From Pirellulaceae bacterium (GTDB lineage Bacteria > Planctomycetota > Planctomycetia > Pirellulales > Pirellulaceae), in NCBI GenBank assembly GCA_026004775.1, contig BPJU01000001.1:248001-312000 (forward strand): DNA of 64,000 nt, read 5' to 3'. Positions 41,156-50,769 of this stretch are shown in pieces. The position numbers and the translations under genes were made by a program. Below the pieces are notes generated by a model. It was not told the origin of the DNA. It searched no databases and worked only from the letters and a program-made list of their open reading frames with translations. Positions within the stretch are counted from its first letter, which is position 1, and each line of letters starts with the position of its first letter.

Positions 41156-42016
41156 ATGAACATCGCAACAAGCACTACCGCGCAAGCGGCTGACATATCG
41201 CTGGAACCGCTGGAAGGCTGGCATTGCACTCATATTTTTTACCGGATCGATCGAGCCGTTCTGGCCCAGTTGGACGAGGAGGCGATCAACGCCGGCCGGC
41301 GGCAAATTCTGTCGATTCTCGATCCGGACAACCCGGAATCGCCGGCCCGCTTGCAGGTCAGCGTCGTCAGCGGCCACAAGGCCGACTTCGGCTTGATGTT
41401 GATGGATGCCAATCCTTTGAAGGTCGAGGCTGTCAATCAGCGATTATTGGCCAGCGAACTGGGGCCGTGCCTGGTGCCCGTGTATTCCTTTGTGTCGATG
41501 ACGGAAGTCTCAGAGTATGTTCCCACGGTCGAGCAATATGCGGCGCGGCTGAAGGCGGACGGCGAGGACGAATCGAGCCCGGCTTTCCAGGCCAAAGTCC
41601 GTGCGTACGCGGAGCGTGAGCCGCTGATGCGGCGCCAGCGTCTGACCCCCGACTTCCCCAAATGGCCCGCCACATGCTTTTATCCTATGAGCAAGAAGCG
41701 GGAAGCCGGCGAGAATTGGTTTACTCTTCCCTTTGCTGAACGGAATCGCATGATGGCCGAACATGCCCGGTCGGGTATGGAGTTTGCGGGCAAGGTGATG
41801 CAACTGATTACGGTCGGGATTGGTTTGGATGATTGGGAGTGGGGGGTGACGTTGTGGGCACGCAATCCGCAGTTTCTGCGCGAGATCGTCTATCGAATGC
41901 GGTTCGATGAAGCCAGTGCCCGGTACGCCCTGTTCGGGCCGTTTTACGTCAGTTACGTGGTCACGGCTGAGCAGATGCTGGCGCATACCCGCCTGGCACA
42001 CCGCGTCGGCGATTGA
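41156..42016 (+). CDS. hemQ: Chlorite dismutase-family protein, probable coproheme decarboxylase (HemQ)
   Basis: A 286-residue member of the chlorite dismutase family. The C-terminal half has CFYPMSKKREAGENWFTLPF, NRMMAEHARSGMEFAGKVMQ and DWEWGVTLWARNPQFLREIV. The MMxEH segment resembles the HemQ group, which makes heme b from coproheme in Gram-positive-type and planctomycete heme pathways. True chlorite dismutases have an active-site Arg in a different context; that distinction needs alignment. The N-terminal half is a second ferredoxin-like fold (HCTHIFYRIDRAVLAQL). The ATG at 41156 (MNIATSTTAQAAD) follows GGGGGTTGGACG. Confidence 0.85.
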   Translation: MNIATSTTAQAADISLEPLEGWHCTHIFYRIDRAVLAQLDEEAINAGRRQILSILDPDNPESPARLQVSVVSGHKADFGLMLMDANPLKVEAVNQRLLASELGPCLVPVYSFVSMTEVSEYVPTVEQYAARLKADGEDESSPAFQAKVRAYAEREPLMRRQRLTPDFPKWPATCFYPMSKKREAGENWFTLPFAERNRMMAEHARSGMEFAGKVMQLITVGIGLDDWEWGVTLWARNPQFLREIVYRMRFDEASARYALFGPFYVSYVVTAEQMLAHTRLAHRVGD

Positions 42017-42267
42017 CCCGACGAGCAGAGTTTTTCTGGCCGAACACGCATCCGCCTTATTACGATTCGCTGCCCCGCCCAGGCGTACCAGTTATTCCGC
42101 CGGGAACACCTGTAGGGGCGGCATCGTCCAACATAAGGGCCGGTTGCTCAGCGGGACGGCCCCCGCTCGAAACCGGTTAATTATTCTGAACGAATCCGCT
42201 GCCGGCGCAGAACCTGTCTGATGGCATTTTATGGCCGGGGCGGATTCCGTAGATGAGGAAGGGGAGT

Positions 42268-45200
42268 ATGCGGCGATCCAGTGCCAGAATCGTTCGCCAG
42301 GTAACAGGCTTGTTGAAGCATCGTTCGTCGCGACCGACCAAAAGATTCTTGCGACTGGAGTGGCTCGAGCCACGCCAACTACTGGCCGGGGACTTCGAAT
42401 CGCCGGTCTGGTGGAGCGGAGACGGGGAGAGCCGATCGACGGGGGCGGAAAGTGAATGGGGTGCGGAGGTAGCCAGTCGGGCGGAAGCCGAGCCGGCTCG
42501 GGACCTGGTGGCGTTTGCTAAAGCGCTCTCGGCTGCGGGTGTGAAGTTTTTCGGCGCCGACTGGTGCCCTTTCTGTAACCAGCAAAAGGCTCTTTTCGAG
42601 GATGGCGCGCGCTTCCTGCCGTTTATCGAAGTCACCAACCCCGATCGAACTCTCAACGATGTAGGTGTCGCCAACAATATCACTGCCTTCCCGACCTGGG
42701 AATTTCCGGACGGAAGCCGGGCCACGGGAGTTCTGTCGCTGGACGAATTGAGCCAACGCTCCGGCGTTCCTATCCCCACCGGAGAGTCCCCCTCGTTTGC
42801 TCCGATACCTGATATCACGCTCTTTGCCGGCTCCCCTCTCCAGTTGGCTATCGACGCTTACGATCCGAACGGCGGGCCGCTGACGATCACGGCCCAAAGT
42901 GACAATCCTTCGGTGGTTCAAGTGTCGGTCTCTCAGAACAATCCCAGTGTGCGGATGACAGTTGCCGGTTTCGGCGACATGGTATTCCAGTTGTTTCAAG
43001 ACAAGGTGCCGCGTGTCGTCGATCGTTTCCTGCAACTGGTGCAAATGGGATTTTACGATGCAGCGAACAATGATCCGCCCATCGCATTTCATCGGGTCAT
43101 TCCGGACTTTGTGATCCAGGCTGGGGATCCGACGGGAACGGGCTCCGGAGGCTCGCCGCTCGGTCCTTTCGACGATCAATTCCATCTGGACCTCCAGCAC
43201 AACCAGGCGGGCGTTCTCTCGTACGCCAAGGCGGGTGATGATACAAACGACTCGCAGTTTTTCATCACGGCCGCACCGCAACGGCATCTGGACTTCAACC
43301 ATTCGGTATTTGGACAGTTGGTGGAAGGCGACAGTGTACGTGCGGCGATCAACCGGACCGCCACCGACGATCAAGACCGGCCCCTTCGCGACATAACGAT
43401 CGAAAGCATTTCGGTTTTTCAGGATGTCGAAAACGGTATTGTGCAGTTAAAAGCGCCGCACGGCGTTACGGGAACGGCCAACATCACAGTGACCGTCACG
43501 GACGCGGAAGGCAACAGTTTTTCGCAGACGTTCCGCGTAACGGTGGTAGCCGACCCGTTTAACAGCGCCCCGTTTCTGGAGGACATCCCGCCGCTTCAGA
43601 CGGTAATGAATCAACCGCTGACGTTCCAACTGCGGGCCCAGGATGTGGAGCAGGATTCGTTTTTCTTCGACGCGGTGAAGCAAGGGGAGGTGGATTTTCA
43701 GTTGGAGGTCGACCATGCTACGGGTCTGGTGACCGTGACGCCGCCGCTGGGTTTTGTGGGTGCGTTGCAATTGCTGGTTGGCGTGCGCGGCGCGACGCTG
43801 GCCGACACGGTCGACCAATTCGACACGCAGCGGGTTTCGATCCCGGTGGTGCCGCCGGCTCCCAGTGGGATCAAGCTGCAACCGGAAAGCGACACCGGAG
43901 CCAGCTCAACGGACGGGATCACCAACGCGCAGACCATTCGCATCGAAGTGTCGGACGTTCTGGCCAACACGGACGTGTTGTTGTTCGACGGCGACCGGCT
44001 GGCGGCTCGCGGGCGAAGTTCCAGTAACCGCATGGTGTTCATGTTTACCGGGGGCGAATCGACTACGGCCAGCGAAGGCACGCACGTCTTTACGGCGATG
44101 CATGAAGTCAATGGCGTCCGCAGCGCCGCCACCGCGCCGTTTACCGTGGTGATCGACCGCACCCCACCCGACTTCCAATCGACGCCAGAGACTCTGGCCC
44201 GCTTCGCCATTCCCTACCAATACAATGTGCAAACCGACGATGAAGCCTCGGGTGACGTCCATTACCAACTTGTTACAGCCCCCCAAGGCATGGCGATCGA
44301 TCCGCTGACGGGAATCATTTCGTGGACGGCGCAGCCGGCACAGCGTGGCGATCACACCGTTGTGGTTCGCGCCACGGATGTGGCAGGGAATTCGGCCGAG
44401 CAGGAATTCACGGTGACCGTGCAGGGTGACGAACTACTTCAGGTGCGGGTCGAGATCACTCGACCCAGCGGCGTGCCGGCCTCGGCGTTCGAGGTGGGGG
44501 AAACGCTCGTGGCCCATGTGTGGCTGCGCGATCTGCGCAGCGTGCCGGAAGGGATTCGCTCGGCATTCATCGATCTGTTGTTCCCGCCGGATCTTGTCAG
44601 CCTCGCTGGTGATGTTACGTTCGGTCCGGCTTTCGGCAATGGTACGTTTCAGACGGCGACCGGAGAGCTGGACGAAATCGGCGGCGAAGTGGGCACGGAG
44701 CATCAAAATGACGAAGAGCTTCTTCTGTTTTCGGCCCCTTTTCGGGCGGACCGAGCCGGAACGGTGATTTTCACTCCCGACCCGGCCGATCAACTTCCCG
44801 AGCATGAGATATTCCTGGCGGGTCGTGATGAACCGGTGCCGGCGAATCTGGTCATTTTCACGCCGGCTACCCTTCAGATTTTCCTCCCCTTCGTGGCACA
44901 AAACGACTTGTTCAACGTTGACGAAGATTCGGTGGCGACACCGGATGTGCTGGCCAACGACTTCTTTGTAGGGACTTCCACCGGACCGCTTCGCGTCCGT
45001 TCTTTGGGTACTCCCTCCGCCGGAGGGAGCGTCTCCCTAACGGAGGATGGGCAGGTCCGCTATCAGCCCGCCCCCGACTTTTTCGGTATTGAGACCTTCA
45101 CCTATGAGGTGACGGACGACGTAACCGGTACGGCTACGGCTACCGTGACGGTGCAGGTGCACCCGGTGAATGATCCGCCGACAGCTCGAGACGATCAGTT

Positions 45201-47016
45201 CACGGGAAGCCGGGCGATACCGGAAGATTCTCCTGCCGTACTGTTGGATGTGCTGGCGAATGACAGCTCCGAGCCGGACCAGGACGAGGTATTGCGGATC
45301 GTTTCTGTGGGAACCACGAGTCATGGCGGTACGGTGACCATCGCCCCGGCGGGGCCCCATCTGATGTACAAGCCCGCGCCCAACTTTTTCGGCATTGAGA
45401 CGTTTACGTACACCATCAGCGACGGCAACGGCGGGACGGCAACGGCGACCGTTACCGTGGAGGTGACAGAGGTAAACGACCCGCCGGTAGCCGTAAACGA
45501 TATTTTCACGTTGCCCGAGGATAGTCCGTTCACCCGCTTCGACCCGTTGGCCAATGACCACAGCGGCCCCGATCCGGCCGAAGACCTGCGAGTGGTCGCC
45601 GTGGGACGCACGGCCACATCGCGAGGAACAGTCCGCATCATTGAAGACGGGAAAGCCATCGAATACCAACCGCCGCCAGACTTCTTCGGCAACGATACGT
45701 TCACGTACACGATAAGCGATGGTCGAGGAGGCACAGCCGTCGCGCAAATCCGTTTCACGGTCACTCCGGTAAACGATCCGCCGCGAGCCGTCGATGACAC
45801 GGGTGAGGCGCGCTTCCGGGTAACCAAGAACTCGTCCGACAACGTGTTGGACGTACTGAGGAACGACACGTCCGATCCGGATGTGGACGAAGTGCTGGCG
45901 GTCCAGTCGGTCGGCCCCGGATCGGCAGGCGGTACGATTCGAGTAGGGCCCGAATTGCGGAATGTCCTGTATAGCCCGCCGCCCGGATTTGTCGGAATCG
46001 AGACGTTTACGTATACGATCGTGGACCCGGGAGGGCTGACATCTACGGCCACGGTGGAGGTGGAGGTGTTGGACTTCTTGCCAAGTTCCATCTCCGGTGC
46101 CGTCTATGTTGATGCCAACGACAACGGCGTTTTCGACCCTGGTGAGCTGCCGCTGGGCGGCGTGCGGATCGTTCTGACCGGCACGGACCTGAACGGTACC
46201 CCGGTCCAAAGAACGGAAATCACCGGAACGGATGGAACGTATCAGTTCCTGAATCTCGCTCCGGGCACGTATACCGTAACGCAAGAGCAACCTCCCTTCT
46301 TTGCCGACGGGCGTGACACGATCGGCACTCAAGGCGGGATTGTGGAAAACGACCGGTTCATCATTACCCTCGATCAGAACGTCACGGGAACGGGCAACAA
46401 CTTCGGAGAGCGAGGCCGGTTGCCCCGGTACATTTCCATTCATGAGCGGTTCGCATCGCGTCGCCGCCATTCGCTGTTGGTTTTGGTGGATACCGCGAAT
46501 GGTAGTAGCTCTGTACTCCATACGAATGGTGTGCCCCCACCCAAGTCGCTTCAGGCGCAACTTAACGGCGACCGTTGGAATCTGGTGTTGTCGTACGACG
46601 GCCAGCCTTCGCTGACCGCAAATTTGCCGAATCGCCCCACTCGATACTTGCAGCCTCTGGGCCGTGCCGGCGACATGGTGCTGCTGCGATTGTCCAACGT
46701 CAGTGCCGGGAGCGTTTTCCAGCAGGTCGCTTCTTCCGGTAGCTCGCCGGCCGAAGGGGAACCACTGACCGGCAGCGTCCGTTTGGGCGGCGTTGCGGGT
46801 GGTCCCGAGCGGATGGTGGGTGAGGGGGAGGCGGTGCTCAGGGGTACGCAATCCTCTGTCACAAAAAACGGCGATGTAGGGAGTTCATTCCCAGAGGCGG
46901 CCTACAATAGTTACAAGCGAACGGTGGACGAACTGTTGGCCCAGCCTGACTATCGCGCCGTAGATCGTCCCATCGATGTATCGTGGCTTTGGGATTCCCG
47001 CCGGGCGCGAAGATAG
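42268..47016 (+). CDS. Giant exported protein: LEPRxLL motif, thioredoxin fold, cyclophilin, cohesin-like, cadherin-like repeats and SdrD_B-like domain
   Basis: A 1582-residue protein from the ATG at 42268 (after AGGAAGGGGAGT). The N-terminus has the planctomycete motif FLRLEWLEPRQLLAG. Residues ~75-180 are thioredoxin-like with ADWCPFCNQQK (C-x-x-C near residue 98) and NITAFPTWEF. Residues ~229-380 are a cyclophilin-type isomerase (PIAFHRVIPDFVIQAGDPTG, GVLSYAKAGDDTNDSQFFIT). A cohesin-like beta region follows (~724-870). Four cadherin-like repeats, each with a PxxDFFGxxTFTY core and NDPP linkers, span ~876-1268. An SdrD_B-like segment (SSISGAVYVDANDNGVFDPG) is at ~1274-1350. It probably sits on the cell surface. 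Joining a thiol-redox fold and a prolyl isomerase to adhesin repeats is unusual. Confidence 0.9.
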   Translation: MRRSSARIVRQVTGLLKHRSSRPTKRFLRLEWLEPRQLLAGDFESPVWWSGDGESRSTGAESEWGAEVASRAEAEPARDLVAFAKALSAAGVKFFGADWCPFCNQQKALFEDGARFLPFIEVTNPDRTLNDVGVANNITAFPTWEFPDGSRATGVLSLDELSQRSGVPIPTGESPSFAPIPDITLFAGSPLQLAIDAYDPNGGPLTITAQSDNPSVVQVSVSQNNPSVRMTVAGFGDMVFQLFQDKVPRVVDRFLQLVQMGFYDAANNDPPIAFHRVIPDFVIQAGDPTGTGSGGSPLGPFDDQFHLDLQHNQAGVLSYAKAGDDTNDSQFFITAAPQRHLDFNHSVFGQLVEGDSVRAAINRTATDDQDRPLRDITIESISVFQDVENGIVQLKAPHGVTGTANITVTVTDAEGNSFSQTFRVTVVADPFNSAPFLEDIPPLQTVMNQPLTFQLRAQDVEQDSFFFDAVKQGEVDFQLEVDHATGLVTVTPPLGFVGALQLLVGVRGATLADTVDQFDTQRVSIPVVPPAPSGIKLQPESDTGASSTDGITNAQTIRIEVSDVLANTDVLLFDGDRLAARGRSSSNRMVFMFTGGESTTASEGTHVFTAMHEVNGVRSAATAPFTVVIDRTPPDFQSTPETLARFAIPYQYNVQTDDEASGDVHYQLVTAPQGMAIDPLTGIISWTAQPAQRGDHTVVVRATDVAGNSAEQEFTVTVQGDELLQVRVEITRPSGVPASAFEVGETLVAHVWLRDLRSVPEGIRSAFIDLLFPPDLVSLAGDVTFGPAFGNGTFQTATGELDEIGGEVGTEHQNDEELLLFSAPFRADRAGTVIFTPDPADQLPEHEIFLAGRDEPVPANLVIFTPATLQIFLPFVAQNDLFNVDEDSVATPDVLANDFFVGTSTGPLRVRSLGTPSAGGSVSLTEDGQVRYQPAPDFFGIETFTYEVTDDVTGTATATVTVQVHPVNDPPTARDDQFTGSRAIPEDSPAVLLDVLANDSSEPDQDEVLRIVSVGTTSHGGTVTIAPAGPHLMYKPAPNFFGIETFTYTISDGNGGTATATVTVEVTEVNDPPVAVNDIFTLPEDSPFTRFDPLANDHSGPDPAEDLRVVAVGRTATSRGTVRIIEDGKAIEYQPPPDFFGNDTFTYTISDGRGGTAVAQIRFTVTPVNDPPRAVDDTGEARFRVTKNSSDNVLDVLRNDTSDPDVDEVLAVQSVGPGSAGGTIRVGPELRNVLYSPPPGFVGIETFTYTIVDPGGLTSTATVEVEVLDFLPSSISGAVYVDANDNGVFDPGELPLGGVRIVLTGTDLNGTPVQRTEITGTDGTYQFLNLAPGTYTVTQEQPPFFADGRDTIGTQGGIVENDRFIITLDQNVTGTGNNFGERGRLPRYISIHERFASRRRHSLLVLVDTANGSSSVLHTNGVPPPKSLQAQLNGDRWNLVLSYDGQPSLTANLPNRPTRYLQPLGRAGDMVLLRLSNVSAGSVFQQVASSGSSPAEGEPLTGSVRLGGVAGGPERMVGEGEAVLRGTQSSVTKNGDVGSSFPEAAYNSYKRTVDELLAQPDYRAVDRPIDVSWLWDSRRARR

Positions 47017-47097
47017 TTCGAAAGAGACTTCCCACCAGCAACACGGTGTCCCCGGCGGAAGCGATAACTCAATCATCCGGCGGGGAGAATCCGGAGA

Positions 47098-48186
47098 CTA
47101 GTCGGCTGAAGCCGAACCGGCTGGCGAATCTGGACGGAGTGCGGGAGGCCAAGCGACTCGTTGTATATCTACATTCTTGAGAAGGCCGATTTCTTTCATT
47201 TGTTGCGCCAGCTTTTCCCAGCGAGCACGTGTCATGGTGCCCAGTTGGTCAGCACCGAGGCCTTCCGGTAAGCAAAGCGGTCGAATAGCAGACGCACCGT
47301 ACTGAGCGACGTCGGCCGGCAGTTCGGGATTGACCGACAAGATATAACGGTTGGTTGGCTGCGGATTGTTCAAGTACTCTTGCCACCCGCGCCGGCATGC
47401 CCGTACCAGTCTTTCAGCCAACTGGGGGTGCTCGCTAAGCCAGGATTCCTGCGCAACAAGCACACTCGTGTATGGGTCATAGCCCAGATCACTAACCATC
47501 AGTATTCGGGGCCGGGCGCCCATTTTTTCCGCCAGGAAAGGTTCGCTGAATACATATCCTTGCTGGGCGTAGTGGGGATTGGCTACAAAAGCGGCTACGT
47601 TCCCCGAATAAGCGACGATCTGGACGTTTTCCAAGGGCAGACGAGATGTAAGGTACTTCAGGAAGGTGGCGCTGCTGCTGACGGCCAGTGTCACATTGCG
47701 GAAGTCTTCCCAACTGTGGATGGGCGACTCCTGGTGGACCAGCACGCAGCGGGGGCTGGACTGGAGTGCGGCAAAAAGGGCGACCAGTCGAGCGCCGGCG
47801 TCGGCCGCCAGCAGAATCTGGTCTGCGTTCGTAACGCCCAGCTCGACACGTCCCGAGTCCACAAGTTGTGGTACGGGGGTATTGGCACTTCCCGGGAGAA
47901 TCTGGACATCGAGACCCTCCTTTGCAAAAAAACCTTCCAGCACGGCGGTGTAGTACCCGCCGTGCTCGACTTCCGGAAACCAATTCAGTTGGAGCCGCAC
48001 TCGTACGGCGGCAGCGCCGGCCGATCGGTCACCCGCAGCCGGGGGCTGTGGACCGGACTGGGGAGCCGCCGGGCGGTGGCAGCCGGTACTATGGCAAAGG
48101 GCAACCACGGCGATCGCGGCGAGCACTCCGGACAGGTGCAAGAGGGCTTTGCGGCGACAGTAGATTTCGTGGTTCAAAGTAGCCAT
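47098..48186 (-). CDS. ABC transporter substrate-binding lipoprotein (NMT1/SsuA-like)
   Basis: A 362-residue NMT1-type binding protein. The N-terminus has a hydrophobic segment and a lipobox-like LCHSTGC. The binding domain reads VRLQLNWFPEVEHGGYYTAV, EGLDVQILPGSANTPVPQLV and GVTNADQILLAADAGARLVA. The NMT1 family binds pyrimidine (HMP), sulfonate or nitrate-type ligands. Neighbouring genes do not settle the choice. It is the last of three minus-strand genes (ATPase, permease, this), 44 bp after the permease stop. No TPP riboswitch precedes the operon. Confidence 0.85.
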   Translation of the reverse strand: MATLNHEIYCRRKALLHLSGVLAAIAVVALCHSTGCHRPAAPQSGPQPPAAGDRSAGAAAVRVRLQLNWFPEVEHGGYYTAVLEGFFAKEGLDVQILPGSANTPVPQLVDSGRVELGVTNADQILLAADAGARLVALFAALQSSPRCVLVHQESPIHSWEDFRNVTLAVSSSATFLKYLTSRLPLENVQIVAYSGNVAAFVANPHYAQQGYVFSEPFLAEKMGARPRILMVSDLGYDPYTSVLVAQESWLSEHPQLAERLVRACRRGWQEYLNNPQPTNRYILSVNPELPADVAQYGASAIRPLCLPEGLGADQLGTMTRARWEKLAQQMKEIGLLKNVDIQRVAWPPALRPDSPAGSASAD

Positions 48187-48230
48187 GGTTGTGTCTCATG
48201 AGGGGCCGGCAGGTCCAACCTGCTTTCGCG

Positions 48231-49010
48231 TCACGATCGGCAATAGCGCCGCAGAGGGCCGTTGCGTGCAGCCGAGACCGCCATAAACATTAACAAGCCG
48301 AGTCCCACGGCTACGAACACGGCAGCGAAAGCTTCATCGGTCTTCAACCACTGAATCCGCTGGGGGATGATGTAGCCCAAACCGTGAGCGCGTGTGGAGT
48401 GGCCGGCGAAGAATTCCCCGACGATCGCCCCGATGACGCACAAACCGCTGCTCGTGCGCGCTCCGGTTACCAGGAAGGGAATGACGGCCGGCAGTTCCAA
48501 CTTCCACAGCACTTGCCAGCGATCGGCTTGACACACCCGAAACAGCTCACGCAAGCTGTAATCCACCGACAGCACTCCTTCGACCACGGCTGCCATTACG
48601 GGAAACAAGCCCACGATCACCACCACGGCCACGATGCTGGTGAAACCCGGCCCTAACCAGTTGATCACCAGTGGAGCAACGGCGATGATCGGCACCGTCT
48701 GGAAGAAGACGGCGTATGGGTACAGTCCGCGCCGCAGGAAGGGAAAGTGGGCAAAGAGCAGCCCCAGCGTGGTTCCTGCCACCAGGCAAATCAGGAAGCC
48801 CACCACGGCGCAGCGGGCTGTCAACAGAGCGGCGATCAATAATTCCCACCATCCGCGCCCCATGGCCGCCAATACGGAAGTTGGGCCCGGCAGCAGATAG
48901 GGCTTGACGTGCAGAACCCAAACGGTCAATTGCCACGCCGACAGCAGCAGCCCTGCCACCACCAGCGGCGGCACGATGAGCTGAATCGAACGTGTGGGTT
49001 TGTGTTTCAT
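48231..49010 (-). CDS. ABC transporter permease
   Basis: A 259-residue inner-membrane permease of the binding-protein-dependent type. Several hydrophobic helices are evident (LIVPPLVVAGLLLSAWQLTV, IVAVVVIVGLFPVMAAVVEG). The conserved EAA-type loop lies around SVDYSLRELFRVCQADRWQVL with the following LELPAVIPFLVTGARTS. It matches the SsuC/ThiX/TauC group and forms the channel for the adjacent NMT1 protein. Its ATG overlaps the TGA of the ATPase gene by 4 bp (49007-49010), so translation is coupled. Confidence 0.92.
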   Translation of the reverse strand: MKHKPTRSIQLIVPPLVVAGLLLSAWQLTVWVLHVKPYLLPGPTSVLAAMGRGWWELLIAALLTARCAVVGFLICLVAGTTLGLLFAHFPFLRRGLYPYAVFFQTVPIIAVAPLVINWLGPGFTSIVAVVVIVGLFPVMAAVVEGVLSVDYSLRELFRVCQADRWQVLWKLELPAVIPFLVTGARTSSGLCVIGAIVGEFFAGHSTRAHGLGYIIPQRIQWLKTDEAFAAVFVAVGLGLLMFMAVSAARNGPLRRYCRS

Positions 49011-49774
49011 CGGCAGATCCCCGCATTACGCAAACACGCTGCGACTTGACCGCAACAGGACGAAAAGGCAGCGGTATTCCGCAGCGACCACGACCTGGGG
49101 TACTCGAACGGAACCAGCACCTCTTCGACCACCCGCGCCGGCTTTCCGCACAGCACTACCACCCGCTGGCTCAAGTAGACCGCTTCGGCCACATTGTGCG
49201 TTACGAAAATAGCCGTCCAACCGTCTTGCTGCCAGAGCTGCAACAATTGCTCATTCATCTGTTGTCGTAATAAATCATCCAATGCGGCAAACGGCTCGTC
49301 CAGTAACAGAACGTCCGGTGCCGTCACCAAAGCTCGTGCCAGCGACACGCGCATCTGCATGCCGCCGGAAAGCTGCCACGGAAACTTGCCCCGGTCCGCA
49401 TCATCCAACCCCACGCGCCGCATCGCTTGATAGGCAATCGACTGGCGGTCTTGGCGTGACCGTCCCTGGAGCTCCAATGGCAAGGCAATGTTCTCGATGA
49501 CATTGCGCCACGGCAACAGCCTGGGTTCTTGAAAAACGTAGGCCAACCGTGCGGCAGAAAGACTGGGTACCCGGCCGCCCGCCTCGACCTGTACCACACC
49601 CGAAGACGGAGCCACCAATCCGGCCACCAGTCGCAGCAGGCTTGTCTTGCCGCAACCGCTAGGACCCACAAGCGATACGAACTGCCCGGCATCGATCGAC
49701 AGATCGATGCCAGCCAGCACCTCTTGGTCGCCGAAGCGAAGCGATACGTGGCCGAATCGGACATTTGCCGGCAT
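49007..49774 (-). CDS. ABC transporter ATP-binding protein
   Basis: A 255-residue ATPase of the SsuB/TauB/ThiZ type. Walker A is VGPSGCGKTSLLRLVAGL, the Q-loop YVFQEPRLLPWRN, the signature LSGGMQMRVSLARAL, Walker B VLLLDEPFAALDD and the H-loop FVTHNVAEAV. It powers import with the permease and the NMT1 protein. The ATG at 49774 (MPANVRFGHVSLRFG) is preferred because the domain begins there; the frame is open to 49873. It is the first gene of the transporter operon. Confidence 0.92.
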   Translation of the reverse strand: MPANVRFGHVSLRFGDQEVLAGIDLSIDAGQFVSLVGPSGCGKTSLLRLVAGLVAPSSGVVQVEAGGRVPSLSAARLAYVFQEPRLLPWRNVIENIALPLELQGRSRQDRQSIAYQAMRRVGLDDADRGKFPWQLSGGMQMRVSLARALVTAPDVLLLDEPFAALDDLLRQQMNEQLLQLWQQDGWTAIFVTHNVAEAVYLSQRVVVLCGKPARVVEEVLVPFEYPRSWSLRNTAAFSSCCGQVAACLRNAGICR

Positions 49775-50188
49775 AACGGAGGCAATCGTGCAGGCGTGCC
49801 GTGCTTGGACAGTGTCGAACCCCACTTTACAGCAACGCCGGCTAGCAATTCCACTGGGGGGCAACGCAAGCAATCCCGAAGCGGATCCGGACCGACCTCA
49901 GGGCGACAGGCTTTAGATCTAGCGTCTCAGTACGCGGCGATCGGGTGCTGGTTAGTGGCGGCGATGTCTGTTATTTTTCCTGCATATTCCAGCTTGTCTA
50001 TATTATCCAATGGCTTTCTTTTAACGCGCACGTTTTTCCTATCTTACACAATCGGTACGCAGCTACTTGTACGTCTCGGTTTGGGCTGGCATGATATGCG
50101 GCACGAGAGGAGCGAAACAGACGCCGAGTCGAGACACGTTTATGCGTTGGCTGTCGGCGTTCCGGCACAATAGGGAGGAGGTAACAGT
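49775..50188. other. Divergent intergenic region
   Basis: About 410 bases between the transporter operon (minus) and the CAP-domain gene (plus). An AT-rich stretch at 49,970-50,050 (for example TTTTTCCTGCATATTCC, CTATATTATCC) is a plausible promoter zone for the plus-strand gene, but no single promoter is certain. A strong Shine-Dalgarno sequence, GGGAGGAGGTAAC, precedes 50189. I see no riboswitch. Confidence 0.4.
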
Positions 50189-50665
50189 ATGAATGGCTTA
50201 TACGCTACGTCGTTGTTGATCTGTGCCTCGTTGGCATCGGATGCTCCGGACCAGTGGATGGCTTTGGGACGAACTCCTCTGCATGCGCATCCGACGATTG
50301 TTAAGATGTGGCAGATCAATAATCGGATACGCCAGCGTGTCGGTTTGGCGCCGCACCGGTTGAACCCGGCTCTTACCAAGGCTGCTCAGGACCATGCCAA
50401 CTATATGGCGCGTACCGGGCAGTTTGACCATTACGTGAATCGCGGTCCTTGGGGACGGGCTCGGTACTGGGGTTACAATGGGTCGGTGTGTGAGAACATC
50501 GCGATGGGGCAGGGAACTATCGAAGGTGCGTTTGCCGCTTGGCAAGCCAGTAGCGGGCACTGGGCCAATTTGACCAGCAACACTCAGGATGCCGGTTTTG
50601 GCTATGCCATTTCACCTAATGGCACGCCCTTCTGGGTGGCCGTCTACGGTTATGCTCCCCAGTAG
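50189..50665 (+). CDS. CAP/SCP-domain protein
   Basis: A 158-residue CAP-superfamily protein. The N-terminus is weakly hydrophobic (MNGLYATSLLICASLAS) and may be a signal. The CAP core includes WQINNRIRQRVGLAPHRLNP, AAQDHANYMARTGQFDH (the conserved His), CENIAMGQGTIEGAFAAWQAS, SGHWANLTSNTQDAGFGYA and PFWVAVYGYA. Bacterial CAP proteins are usually secreted; their biochemical roles vary and are often unknown. A strong ribosome-binding site (GGGAGGAGGT) lies 6 bp before the ATG. It stands alone. Confidence 0.88.
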   Translation: MNGLYATSLLICASLASDAPDQWMALGRTPLHAHPTIVKMWQINNRIRQRVGLAPHRLNPALTKAAQDHANYMARTGQFDHYVNRGPWGRARYWGYNGSVCENIAMGQGTIEGAFAAWQASSGHWANLTSNTQDAGFGYAISPNGTPFWVAVYGYAPQ

Positions 50666-50769
50666 CGGTGCTGGTGCGTGGCGGGGATAGGCGAACGCGA
50701 GCCGCCGCCTTTGGTTCCAGTCCGCCTTCGCGGCGCTTGGCTCGAGCTGACGCACGTAATTTGACCCGA

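Noticed and set aside
45037-46851. 604-codon minus-strand frame inside the giant surface protein gene
   Set aside because: Shadow of the repeated plus-strand domains; no start signal or motif of its own.
49775-50000. TPP riboswitch upstream of the NMT1-type transporter
   Set aside because: A CTGAGA-like string occurs on the minus strand, but the second conserved block (ACCTGATCTGG and following) is absent.
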